The notes under the pieces were generated by a model. It was not told where the DNA came from. It did no database searches and saw only the letters and a program-made list of their open reading frames with translations. Of a stretch of 64,000 nucleotides of DNA, positions 15,466 through 27,587 are shown in pieces (position 1 is the stretch's first letter; each line of letters opens with the position of its first letter). The stretch covers positions 804,501 through 868,500 of the forward strand of contig CAMQGK010000140.1 of the NCBI GenBank assembly GCA_947000775.1. Reading direction: 5' to 3'. Position numbers and translations under genes: made by a program. The DNA comes from Pterois miles (Eukaryota; Chordata; Actinopteri; Perciformes; Scorpaenidae).

Positions 15466-16100
15466 AAGTCATCTGTCCCCTTTAACAGATAAAGTATTTA
15501 CATCACTGTTTTTAGACATTCTGGACTCTATTCAGTCTTTAGTGTATTTTATGTCTCATGTAAAACACTTAAATTGTGTCCAGCATTTGTTAAAGAAGAT
15601 TTAAAAAAAAAAAAAACTCCCTTTCCTTGCCATCTGTAGGACATGTACAGTATAAAGCAACCAGCTGTGTTGCAAATGATTATATTAGATGTTCACAGTA
15701 CATGTTCAGCCTGTATTTCCGGAGTGTTTAAAATATGCTAGAGGATAATAAAAGCAGCCATGGAGGGTACTATGCAGCCTATTAAAACAGCTGTATAATT
15801 CTGCCTGTTGCTGTAAAGGAGCTTTTATCACGTCTGAGAATATAATCCTTATGACGTCGTCAGGATTATGTTAGCCCAACATATTCTCATCCCAACGTCA
15901 CATACTCACGCTTTGTTAGACTCACCAGCGTCACTTTTCGGTCGCAGTTAACATGTGTTTAATGTAGTGAATTAAGCAAAAAACACTTGCTTAGGATTAG
16001 ACAACAGAACCATTTAGTTATGTATAGGGAAAAAAAACAACACATTGTGAGCATGGGACATAAATGATGAGAAAGTGAAACTTAGCATACAGAACACAAA
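15466..16100. other. Intergenic, no gene recognised
   Basis: A run near 15601-15615 is the only notable item. Confidence 0.5.
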
Positions 16101-16704
16101 TGTTATAATACTGGAATCCAATCAGCTTTCCTTGTGTTTTCCTGGTTGTTTTCCCTACCTTTTTGCTTCCCGTCTTGTCTTCTCTTGTCTTTCTCCTTGT
16201 ATGGATGTGTTTGTGCAGGTGGGCGTGGCCTCCAGTCTCCTCCTCAGGGTGGGTGCAGCTGGCACACCTGACAGCAATCTCCAATCATTCAACCACTGCA
16301 GTATATCTACCTGAGCATAACATCCATTCTTCGCCAGACCGTTCAGTCACCCACCGTGCCAGCACACGTCTCAGGCCAAATACATTTTGAACTTCTCCTC
16401 AAATGGAACTTTTCGTACTAACCGTTTTTTTCCTGTGTCCAGTCCTGCTGTCTGGCAGCTGATCCCATTCCCTCACCTGCTATTGGCCTGCCTGCCTCCA
16501 TTTCCCGGTACCACACCACGCCGTCTGTGGATCTCCTACCAGTGTCTCCTTCGCCATTACCCATCCCCGAGCCAGAGGCCCCTCTTCTCACGAACCAACA
16601 CTAGTAATATTCCATTTACATTTTGGTAGTAAACGTCCTTTTATTAAACTAGCTCTGGACTACTGTGTTCTGCTTTTGGGTCCACCATTTGCCTTATCAT
16701 AACA
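16101..16704 (+). mobile_element. Solo LTR, Ty3/gypsy-type, 604 bp
   Basis: Begins TGTTATAATAC and ends CTTATCATAACA, a TGTTAT/ATAACA terminal inverted pair. Flanks ACAAA (16096-16100) and GCAAA (16705-16709) fit a 5-bp target duplication with one transition. TTATTAAACTAG near 16641 supplies a poly(A) signal, followed by CTGGACTACTGTGTTCTGC as in fish gypsy LTRs. No internal region on either side, so it is a recombined solo LTR. ORFs inside are artefacts. Confidence 0.7.
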
Positions 16705-16709
16705 GCAAA

Positions 16710-17938
16710 TCAAAGTCTCCTGGATGATCTTAAAACCACGTCACCAGCACAGGAGTTTCTCTGTGCGGTTAATATTGACATGGATTAGTAGTCAATGGAA
16801 AGCCAACTGCACCTCCTACCGCACACCGACGGCCGTGACAAAGTGTCGACATTTGACACGCTGGCAACAGGCTGGTTAGCCTGGGCTTGAAACTGGAATA
16901 GGATAGTGTTGACTAAAAGTGAGGAAATATTGGCTGCCGCTGAACTAGTCAAGTTCCCCTACTTTATGAAAGCATAACACTAAATGGAGGACCCCTTTAC
17001 CTATCAATTATCTACACTAATAAAACCCACATTGTGTATCATGTAAATAGAAAGTGCTAATAACATAAGATAAAGGAAACCACAGTCTTAACCTCTGCAG
17101 TGTTTTGGAAAGCATGGCCATACACTTCATCTAAATCTGGGTTTGTCGCTCAACATACAGTACTGTAAACTTCAAATTGTGTCAAGTTGCATCTACACAG
17201 ATTGAAGTTGTATAATTACACTAAAAAAAACTAAAAAAAAAAACCATTGTTGTAGTACCAGAAGGAATGCATTGAACCAAGATCAGGGTCAGAAAACAGT
17301 GTTTGCATACTCTCTCTCCTCCTCACTCTTGTAAACACACAAACCCATAAATAATCACTGCATCATTTTTTAAGCTATAGAAATGCTCTCTCATTCTCTG
17401 CTTTCCTATTCCTGTCATTCCTCTACTCTGTCCCCGTCACTAACACAGAACAACATGTTGTTATGAAGATCAGTTGCTGGCACTGTAGCGCAGTTGCACA
17501 TTCAGCAACAACACGCAGCCGTTCGCCAATAAATCATAACACACACACACACATCACCGTGTTGGCTGAGGGGCTCCACCTGATGAAAAATACACCACTG
17601 GAGGTGCAGGAGTATTACATATACTGCGCCGTATGTGCATATATGCATACCATTAACATCTGCCAGGCTGCCATCCTTAAAAACCAAACAACCTGCATCG
17701 GAGGCAAACAGATTTCCCCTACATCTGCACACATCATCGTAATGCCACGCAATGCCGGTCAGCCAGATGGCAGCGAGCGGCAGTTGAACAGAACAGATCA
17801 GGTTTTGAACTGTAGTTCCTTCCTGTTTCGCTCACAGCGGTAACGGAGAGGCTCATGGGAGATCGGGGCCAGGCGGGCTTCTCATGAGGTGAGGAGCGGA
17901 CCACCTGTGCCAGCGGGGTGAACTGAGGCAGAGGGAGA

Positions 17939-17971
<33 letters not shown>

Positions 17972-19599
17972 GGTGCCTTTGTGTGCACATTATGTAAGAG
18001 AGAGAAGGAGGTGATGAATGAGGAGATCTTACAGTATGCAGGAATACAGCCAACAAAATAGGAAATGACATTTTTACTCTTATTTATGCAGAGGACAGCA
18101 ACAAAGTAATAGGGAATTAAAATTAATTTCCACACTCTGGATGTGCCGCATGTTTTTGGGCATACCACATCTCACGAGTAAACACACGAGGGATATCTAC
18201 CACATTAAGAAGTTCCGAATAAATTCCTTGAGCAGGAAACTATTTGATGTCGAGTCCAAAGGGCCTCGTGGTTCAGAGACCATGGAGGTTTATAATGTTA
18301 TCAAGTGTGCAGGAGGTGCACCTCCCTTCGTTTTTCAAGTATCCAAGAAAGTGAAAAGCGATTTGGTGCCACACACACACACACAGACACATGCACCCAG
18401 TGAATGCTTCATTAAACTGCATCTATCCTCCCAAATGTGCCTCCATAAACCCAGAAGGGAGGAATATAGACGGAGATGAAGACCAATGCGTTTCTGTGGC
18501 AGTTCAGCTTATCTCCGAGATAAAATGGAGACCCTTCAGGGAGATGAGAACAGAGGATGACAGATGGAGGGAGAGAGATGGAGAGGAGAGAGTTCAACAA
18601 AGTGATGGGACACATGTTGAAAGAGAAGGAGAGACAGACAAGGAGGCAAAGACAGGAAAAAAGACAGCCAAAGATAAGAGGGAGAGAGAGTGAGGGATAT
18701 ATAGATATTAGACTTTGTTGGCTTCAGGTCAGGCTCTCTCTGTGTCTCTGTTCCTTTTATTTAGTGGTTATAAATGGGCAGATTAAAACTGTGCTCTGCA
18801 AATGTAAATCAGCTGTTGGGGAGATCAAACAGTTTTAGTTGATTTTGCCCTTCGGTCCACACGCTTGCTTCCTATCAGAATAGAAATTGTTACAGTTCAC
18901 CCTGAGTAAACCCTGGGAGAATAACAAGTAGAGTTCTCCAGAGTCAGGGAGCTCACAGGGCATCTGCTTAACTTTCTCCCTCTCCTCCACAGTTAAACTG
19001 TAACTTCAGATTTAAAATAGTTAGAATTCAATGAATAAAAGACATTATACAGTAGACTACTCATTGTCTATACTCTTTTGACTTAAAAAAACAGCACAGT
19101 GTAGATGGTGGGGGATCGGAAATGAATATCTTGCAGAAAGAGTCAATGGTAATCAGGGTTTAATTGAAAGGCACCTCATGGAGAGTGGTGTGTGACTTTC
19201 CATGCAAAATGACACTTTTTTTTTTTTCATCTGCACACTGAAGTGTGAAGCTATTCATTGATATTCCCTTGAAAAAAAGAAGTGGATGGAGAGTTGCCTC
19301 GGATGGGATTTGACTCAATCAGAACACATTAGGGTGACCTTCGTTTAAACACGGGAGACATATGTAGACCATTAAACAGAAAGAAAAAGCCAGCTGTCAA
19401 AAGCAGTAGCAGTAAGATAGGCACAATACATTTCATAAAGGGTTAGGTTATGTAATATATGAAAAAAGCCTCCAATCAAAAAGGCTTGATGTCTAGAATA
19501 CAGCCGTATAAAGTCACATAATATCAGGAGAGACATAGCCTCACAAGTTGCAGTTTACTGTACATACATGTCTGATGAAAATGTCATCACTTCATTTTA
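16710..19599. other. Intergenic with simple repeats
   Basis: Contains (GT)n at 17940-17962, a short CA run near 18371-18382 and a purine-rich tract at 18540-18695. The ORFs at 17463-18838 are low-complexity shadows. Confidence 0.55.
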
Positions 19600-20030
19600 A
19601 TTACATACAATTGTGTGAAATTGTCATAATTAGCAGATGAATTCTTGAGTTATGGGCAAAAACGTGTTTGTGAGGTTACAGTGAGTAAGATCTAATCAGT
19701 TCATCATTGAATCCAAGGGGATATTTCTTCTAAATTTGAAAGAAATTCACTCAGTTTGTTCCTGAAATATCACGATAATGAGATGGACGTGAGGTCACAG
19801 TGACACTGACCTTTAACTACCAAAATCTAATCTATTCATTTTTGAGTCCAAGTGGACACTGTCGATGGTACAGAGGCACAAAGAAAAAAAGAAACACCCC
19901 TGGCTGCGATTGTGCTCCACAGGACACCTCAGTGCTATAACATCTCACAAGTAGATTTAGCATGAACATATAAGAAACTAGAAAAGCACTCAGAGAGCGC
20001 AGACCTCCGCCAAGCACCATAGTTTCCCCC
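19600..20030. repeat. Dispersed repeat family E, left part
   Basis: Contains an internal imperfect duplication about 119-136 bp apart (GAGGTTACAGTGA at 19672, GAGGTCACAGTGA at 19791; then ATCTAATC..TTCAT..TTGA(A/G)TCCAA). It ends with AGAGCGCAGACCTCCGCCAAGC, a phrase I know from abundant fish repeats. CCTCCGCCAAG at 20004 is inverted relative to CTTGGTGGAGG at 21343. Confidence 0.65.
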
Positions 20031-20111
20031 CATATTATAATTCACTCCAAAATAAAAATCCTACGTTTTTTAAAAAGAATTTTATATCAGTGGCAAACAT
20101 AGAACATTTAA

Positions 20112-20636
20112 CCTCTTAAGACCCAAGCTCTTTTTTTGATATGCATTTTTGATGTCTCTTTGCTATTTGGGCTTATTGGAACCTGATAAGTTTAAAAACT
20201 AAGCATCATCTTTTGACATAATGTAGTTTTAGAGAAAAATTATGTCCACATATGCGGACACTCGTTCTGAATTTCCATAAAACACAATAAAATCACCATT
20301 GTGTAATAGTGCAAACCTCTATATGTCCACTCTGAACACATCAGTGTTTTTCCTGACTGCTTTTGCATTTATTAATAACACTTGCAAACATGTTTTTTTT
20401 TTAACATTTTGGAACATCACAGTACAATTTAACAAAATGAATTTTTTTCCCCCTTTTGGACAGTCATAGCAACAGTATGGCTCATTTGAAGTGCTGCAAA
20501 CAGTTGCAGGACTACTAGATGGCAGTGTACGTATCCTCGTACGTGTACACAAGACCCCAGTTAAATAAAATTAAGTATTATGTTCATATGACCCAAAATG
20601 TGATGTCATCGCATGTGTACACCAGGTCCTAAGAGG
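20112..20636. mobile_element. MITE-like element, 525 bp, inside repeat family E
   Basis: Left end CCTCTTAAGACCC (20112-20124) and right end GGTCCTAAGAGG (20625-20636) form an imperfect 13-bp terminal inverted repeat. The left flank is TTTAA; the right flank ATAT is not a clear duplicate. A piggyBac-like TTAA target is possible but unproven. No transposase ORF. Confidence 0.65.
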
Positions 20637-20639
20637 ATA

Positions 20640-21360
20640 TACAAGACACAATATAAAACTCACAATACATTATTTCTAAAACCAACATATGTACATTAAC
20701 ATTTTTCTACTGGATCTAGCTCTGGATAAGAAATAACAAACCTACATTCATTTTGTCTGCGTTATTAGATTCCTTGACCATGAAAACATACCCTTACCAA
20801 GTGGATTTAAGTTTATATCATTATTATTAGTTCAGAAGTTATTAATGAAAATCTCTTTTTCGGTAATGGCGGTTTCTTCTGGATCTATCTCCTCAAGTAT
20901 TAAAGCTAGATCAAATTCGTTGACGTACTTCAGATGCGGAATTGTCTCAGCTACACGAAAGAAATCTCTACCTCTAATATTGAATGCACAGTAGGCCAAA
21001 ATGTAAGAGTACCCCCATTTGTTTTATATAAATTGCTATAAAATCCGCCATCTGGATCAGATCTAGATCAGCCTTTGGGATTTGATAGAAGTTCACATTT
21101 TAAATCCCTGAGTCAAATTTCATGAGCTTTGGGCAACAATTACCAGAGATATTACCCCAATGTTAATGAAAATTTCAGAATCCAGGATTTCTTCCGGATC
21201 ACCCCCAAAATTAAATCAGTTCTTCCTTTTCACATTTTCGACACACCCTGAAAATTTCAGCAAAATCCATCCATAAGTTTTTGAGTTATCTTGAACACAG
21301 ACAAACAAACAAACAGATAAACGCTGGCAAAAACATAACCTCCTTGGTGGAGGTAATAAC
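20640..21360. repeat. Dispersed repeat family E, right part
   Basis: Ends with AAAATCCATCCATAAGTTTTTGAGTTATC, ACAGACAAACAAACAAACAG and ACATAACCTCCTTGGTGGAGG, text common in fish genomes. It probably formed one composite element with 19600-20030 before the MITE insertion, or two adjacent ones; the sequence alone does not settle this. (The two longest phrases are quoted in pieces of the 20670-21360 block.). Confidence 0.6.
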
Positions 21361-22514
21361 ATATACAACGGGTATAATACCGTATTAACCATGTTCATCT
21401 TCAATGTGGTATCATGCCAACGTTTGCTGATTAGCACTAAACACAAAGTAGAGTGATTATAGATACATTTGGATTTTCAACTTTCCAACAGTTGTTGGGC
21501 AGTCCAGCAGCTAATGTCTCCACTAGCTCCGTGAGCGAAACATGTCAGTACCACTGGCAGGGTTTGCAGGAGCATGAGTCCTAATGGAGGCCATTCGTGT
21601 TAAAAAATGTATGTTGTGGGGAAATTTGAATTACAGCATCCATTATGTGGCAGATGTTATCTCGTTCACATCTTCATGCTCTGCTGGTTTGACAGAGACC
21701 TGAAGCTGCTCATTTCAGTCGAAGCTATTTTGTTGAACACTAAAGGCTTATTGCCAGCGAGCAACTGGTCAGTGATTTACAGTGGAAACTAAGCATCCAT
21801 GATTATTGAGGCTGTGGATCTTTCTAAATTCTGCATTGTCAGTGTCCAAGTGTCGAAACTGCTGGTAGTGATAAAAAGATAACAGATGGTTTATTGTCTG
21901 ACAATAAAGTCTCTATAGATATATGGGGTCATCAGACTAAATATGCAAAACTCCTGCCCAAGCCAGAGACAAACTCAAGCTTTTTTTTCAGATTGGGTAA
22001 AATGGATACGCCACGAGTGGCATACAAGGCTGCTCTTTTTTGGAAATAAACTCTTTACAAATGTAATATACTCTTTAGCCATGGTGTTTGTGTGAAGCAG
22101 TGTTTCTGAGTGAATCCGGAGTGAATGCTCCAGAGTGCAACCATCTGAGGCTCATCACCCCCAAGACACTGCAGCCATGACATATTAAGGAGTTTTAGTT
22201 CAGAGACACCTTAAAGGAAACAGACGCTAGAGGGGAAAGATGATGCAAATCACACTGGTGAGTTCTCCGAGGGTACAGTCTTTGTATATACAGTATAAAG
22301 AGGGCCTGAAAGTTTGAAATACACACTGGGAGTGTCTGACAACGTAATAAGCAGGCACAAAACCTACCATCGCTGTTGCATCCAATGACTTGTATTTTCC
22401 ACAAATTACAGGGCTGATCCACCAGGCATCGCAGACCTGTGAGGCTAAAAACGGTCCTTGTAACAAACAAAAGATGTTTCACTGACTATTAAAGCTTGAA
22501 TAAGCAGAATAGTT
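21361..22514. other. Intergenic, no gene recognised
   Basis: Small overlapping minus ORFs at 22195-22482 show no motif. Confidence 0.55.
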
Positions 22515-22965
22515 TTGGCATCATTAGGCAAAACTCCCGTAATAACCTTTCAGCATATTATAATTCAAGTGTCAGAAGAGAAAACTAGACTTCTGCACCT
22601 CCTCATGGCTCGATTTTCACACAGCGATGGGAGATTTTGACCAATCACACGTCAAATCAGAGAGCAGTCCTATTGGCCTTTATCAGGCTGGTGGGCAGTG
22701 CTAGGTATTTCCTTAACTGATCTCAACATGGCTGCCACAAACCCAATTTTATAGCTAAACAGTACACTACAAGGTGTATCTGAAAACATCTGAAGAGAGA
22801 AATAGACATGACAGTTACAGAATATTGATTCATATTTGATCAGCGCTGCCTTGTTTGACTGTTTGATCAGATGCCATTAGATTACCTGTTTCATGCACTA
22901 CTGTCAGGATATAGCAGTAAAAATATCTTTAATTAATCAGATTTGCTGCTTCAGTTACAGTAACT
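22515..22965. repeat. Dispersed repeat family A, copy 2
   Basis: Same order of blocks as 1211-1780 with local indels. No ORF. Confidence 0.75.
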
Positions 22966-25514
22966 GCAACTTCACCAGACAACCAAATTCGTGTTCAGTA
23001 GCTAACGCTGACACTCAATATGATGGGCTGACTAAAATACGGCAGCATATTTTCCATACTTATATAATATAATTGTGTCAAGATGTGTAAAAGTATTAAT
23101 CTGCCAGATCACAGTGTGCTTACACATTATGTTGGTGCTTCTCATGAACGCTCATGTAATGTCAAAGTGCAATCTTGGTAGTCATGAGTAAGCTGTAGTA
23201 AATGCATTTATTATAGTATACTTGCATGTCCACCTAACCTAAACAACCAACAACAACAAATATGCAAAAAGTTATCCAACCAAAGCCAACCATCTGTCAA
23301 TGATATGTATGATACCTAGAAAAGCGTGTTTCCACTGTATTTTGCTTTTTTCATAGTTTGACAAATCAATAACATATTTCTTAAGAGGCAAGTTATGATA
23401 AAAAACTGATTATTCTACAGAGACTGTTATGTTTAATTATTAGATCTGATGCATGATGCAATCATCTACAGTGGATATGAAGTCTGTACAGGAAGAAAAG
23501 AAAGCAAATTTCACTGGCCAACATGAACTGTTCCACGTGACCAGTTAGTGCTGGTTTGATCTGGTGTTTTAACCCAGAAACATACTTATTATATTATATA
23601 TACGTGTAGAAGTTTGGGGTTTTCTCTGTTTTTTGTTGTTTTTTTGTTTTTTTTGTTTTTTTTTCCTGGAGTGCTGCCAATTTCCTGTTTTCCAATTTTT
23701 GTCTGCAACCTATTGCTATTTGGAAGAACACGGTGATACATCTGCTATCCATTTTCACATGCCAAGTATGCATCTGTTAACCATTCCCTGCTTAAGACAG
23801 GTTCTTTTGCATCATACAATATTGGTCCACTGTCTGTTTTACATTATCTTTCCGATGGGTCCAAATAAAAAAGAAAACAGAAAATATCAGCCTTGACCTT
23901 TCTTGTTCTGCCCGCACGTTTGATGAACATGCAACCTTTTGAAATAACCAAGGCTAGTTGAGAGACACAGATTGGTCAAAAAGAAACTCATTGCTTATTT
24001 ATTGTATACTGTACACTGTGCATTATTCATAGTATTCAGTTATTTCAGACATTTGCCAGATACATGAGGTGGTTCTGTATTGGATGGGATGCAGCTGTGC
24101 TATGATTTTCAATGATCACGCAAGAGACTGTTTGTCCACAGTAATTGAGTAGTGGTGCACTGCATGGACTATGAATGTTTATGTCATCTATGTTATGTTT
24201 GACTGCAGATGTGTTTTTGTTTAAAAGGTCTGGTGCTATAATCTCTTGTGCAGAATGGTGACAAACCAGGATGAAACAATTACCATGGCATCTGCACTGT
24301 GTAATATTCTGTATTTTCACTCATTTTTAGATTAATAGATCATAATGCAGTTAACCACCTTAAAAAAGTGGAAAATGTACATATTGGCCCATTCCAGTCC
24401 TCATTCATTTGTATTTCCCAGCTTGAATGTCAAAACTCAAATAGTTTTTACCCTCCAAAAAAATCTAAAATACTTAAAATAATAATAATTGTTCTAAAAT
24501 TCTTTTTTTTTTTCCATTGTTGTTGTTTGTTGTTTTTACACATGTTCATATTTACCACCATATTTTTTCAGGAAAGCAGCCCATGGTTCTTATATTTCCA
24601 CAGAGTGATTCTGTCTCTGGATCCGTGACAGCCACATTAACCCACATGTCTTACTGCAGATTCACTGCATTCAGGGAAAAATGCTTTATGGGAATCCCCA
24701 TCTCACCCCACCTCTTTAGACATTTCAATAATTAATGATCCCTCCTTCCTGAAACCTCTCCCGTGGGTCAAGGGCTGATGTATGGGAGCCCAGAAGGGAC
24801 ATATAGGATGCATTAGCTCTGTACAAATGGGAAGTGAGCAATGGCAAAGAATGTTGACATCTTTGACATCTGAGACAAAGAGAAAACAAGGCATTGGCAT
24901 TTCAGCCATTGTCACCTGCAGACAGGGTCAATTAATACTGAAAAAAGAGTCTACGGGACGAGAACAAAGAAGAGAACGCTCACCGTGAGATATTTTCTGG
25001 CTAAACTTTGGGCAGGCAGTAAATGTTTTGTGTAATCACTCATCAGTCCTCTTTGGTATTGAATTCCTGTTACACTGTGCCTGCTTTGCATAGTGCCGGC
25101 CAATTAATCCAACTTGGCTGCTTCCCCTTGGAGTGCTAATGCAATTATTGAGATTGTGGCTTAAGCTAGTTGGATGTGGGCAACCATACTCTTGCTGAGG
25201 GATGAAAGCAGTGACAGAAAGACATGTTTACACTTCAAAACCGAAAGGACTAAAGAGGTGTTAAAATCACTTTGAAAACCATCTTAAAGCCGAGAGGTAG
25301 GAAAAAGGGCGGCAGCTACTAGCAGAAGAAACTTGCACCTGTTGTACAATCCAGTATTACAGCAGAGAGAGAGAGCATTCACTTCAGACAGGCTGTCTCC
25401 GTCAAATGATGGCTTGATAGATGAAACCTAATGACTTCATTTTAATTCTGAAACTTTTCCAGTATTCAGTCCTCTCTGTCTCCACTATTTTTTTGTCACA
25501 CATAAATTAGGTGC
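22966..25514. other. Intergenic, no gene recognised
   Basis: T-rich run at 23625-23665. A short family C fragment (CCACCTAACCTAAACAACCAA) lies near 23230 on the minus strand. 24980-25200 is unique-looking, homeodomain-site-like TAAT-rich DNA, with no further support. Confidence 0.5.
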
Positions 25515-25950
25515 CAGTACTGTATGTAAAAAGTGGACGTAGTTACCGTGACATCAACCATTGGTTTGTGGACTGCCCTTTTGAAGCCTCGAGTTTGGCA
25601 TTTTGGCCATCACCATCTTGGTATGTTTTTTTTTCTGATAAGAAGGTGGAGCTAAGTACAGACAAATGCTGTGAATAAGGCATTTTTATGCAACCAAAGT
25701 GTTACGGTAAACTTTTTGTGAGCTGGAAACACACTGTGAAAGGGTTAAAGTTCTATGACAAAACAAGGACAGCTCCCAGACCTAGCAATTGAGACCATAA
25801 ACTCATGTTTGCAATGTTTACTGAGGTAATACATCTAGTGTGAAGTAGGCTCATTTTCTCATAGACTGCTATAAAATCAGACCTCTTTTTGCAACCAAAG
25901 GAGTCGCCCCCTGCTGGCTAGTAGAAACAATGCAATTTTAAGACAGAAGT
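25515..25950. repeat. Dispersed repeat family F, copy 1
   Basis: Shares with 32711-33285, in order: TGTATxTAAAAAGTGGACGTAG, TTTGGCATTTTGGC, GTGAAAG.GTTAAAGTTCTA, GAGACCATAA.CTCATGTT, CTCATTTTCTCATAGACT and GAGTCGCCCCCTGCTGGCTA. It lacks about 150 bp present in the middle of the other copy. Confidence 0.85.
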
Positions 25951-26029
25951 TTTCCCACTCAGCGTATTCTCATTCAACAGGTCATTTCATATTTTATGAA
26001 ACGGTTATTCTTTTTTGTTCATATTTCTA

Positions 26030-26345
26030 CAAACTGTCCAGCTACACGTGTCAATTTCCACCTGTTACATGTATAGTCATTTCAAAATAAACACATAGGG
26101 TACAAACAACAAGTGAAAGACTCGTGAGATATATATACGAATTACAGTGCATTACTTTTAAGCTACCAACAGTGTACAAGAATAACCTGGTTCACTGACT
26201 GCATACAAAAGACTTATGTTGCTGCATGTTACATGTTGCCATGATGCACACTATTATAAAACTTTGAGCTCAACAAACTGGTTGTTTTAAAATATATACC
26301 GTAACAAAACCAACTTTTGTAATGAACAGATGAACTGGAAGTAGG
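26030..26345. repeat. Dispersed repeat family C fragment
   Basis: CACCTGTTACATGTATAGTC..TTCAAAATAAA and GTAACAAAACCAAC match blocks in 10310-10970. Diverged. Confidence 0.4.
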
Positions 26346-27296
26346 CCATATCCGATCATGTGTGGTCAGTACAGTCACAAAACACAGTCCTCAGTAAACT
26401 CCATCCCACGGAGGCCATCGCCCTCAGAACTGCAAAAGCGGCTCAAAGTGTTTCACAAATCCAGAGACAAAAGGCAAGCAAGAGTGAGCAATTTAGTGCT
26501 AGCTGCTTTGTGAAGGGCCTCGCAGCCCACACAGCACCATTCAAGGGACTAAAACACAGCCCAGGATTACGCTTATCAAGCATCAGCTGTTTGGTCACAA
26601 AGACAAAGGCTTATTGCTGTGGGACAACTTTAATGGGCTGTGGCTGACTGCAACAAGGGCCTCTTATGACAGACAAAGAGGGTCAGTGGAGGGCGAGAAA
26701 GGGAGGGGGGCCTAGGCAGTACAATCACTACTTTCGATAATGATGACAGAAAATGAAGGGATGGGCAGTTAGGGTTTGTTGAGTGGTATTATCTTTTTGG
26801 ACCATAATGAAAAGGAAGAAGCACATGAGCCACAGCGTGAGAGACTGAACAATGGCAATCCCTCATCGTCCAGAGGTCCGTGTGAGTTTCAGAGGCTAAT
26901 AATAGCCGGATGGATGAAAAGTCTGCTGAAGGCTTGATATAACATACTGAGAAACTGTTGTCATGGAATTCCAATCTGTCAGCAACACACTGTCAAAAAA
27001 GCAGTAGGAGGTGTTTCCCTTGATTGGCATAGGTTCATAATATATGGTGTAAACTTTCATGACACTGGAAAACAGGTGGGACCACAATGCTTTGCTGTCA
27101 CCTGTATGGGTTAATCTGATGGTCTTACTACATTGTGACACGATGCAAATCACTTCCTCCTTTGAGTTTTTCTTCTTGTTCCATTTTTTACCATTTTTTA
27201 GGTTTCTTAAATGATCATTTTGTTTTATTTCTACTATCTATTTCTACTATCTTTGGCCATTGTTCCTAGATCTTTTGAATACATTATGCTAAGACC
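26346..27296. other. Intergenic, no gene recognised
   Basis: The ORF at 26360-26647 (95 codons) has no recognised motif. Confidence 0.5.
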
Positions 27297-27510
27297 CCAT
27301 CCATCCATCCATCCATCCATCCATCCATCGATCCATCGTCAACCGCTTATCCCGTTAGGGGTCGCGGGGGGGGCTGGAGCTGATCCCAGCTGGCATTGGG
27401 CGAAGGCGGGGTTCACCCTGGACAGGTCGCCAGTCCATCGCAGGGCACATAGAGACAGACAACATAGAGACAGACAACCATTCACGCTCACATCCACTGC
27501 TAAGACCCCA
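27297..27510 (-). mobile_element. LINE-type 3' end ending in (ATGG)n
   Basis: On the minus strand it reads CCAGCTGGGATCAGCTCCAG, a G-run context, GGGATAAGCGGTTGACGATGG and an (ATGG)n tail. The GGATAAGCGG..ATGGATGG end is the same as at 47320-47345, where a LINE C-terminal ORF precedes it. A local duplication of ACATAGAGACAGACAAC is present. Confidence 0.65.
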
Positions 27511-27542
27511 GGTTAGACAAATAAAGGTGAATGATAAAATTG

Positions 27543-27548
<6 letters not shown>

Positions 27549-27586
<38 letters not shown>
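27549..27586. repeat. (CA)n microsatellite
   Basis: About 19 CA units. Confidence 0.95.
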
Positions 27587-27587
<1 letters not shown>

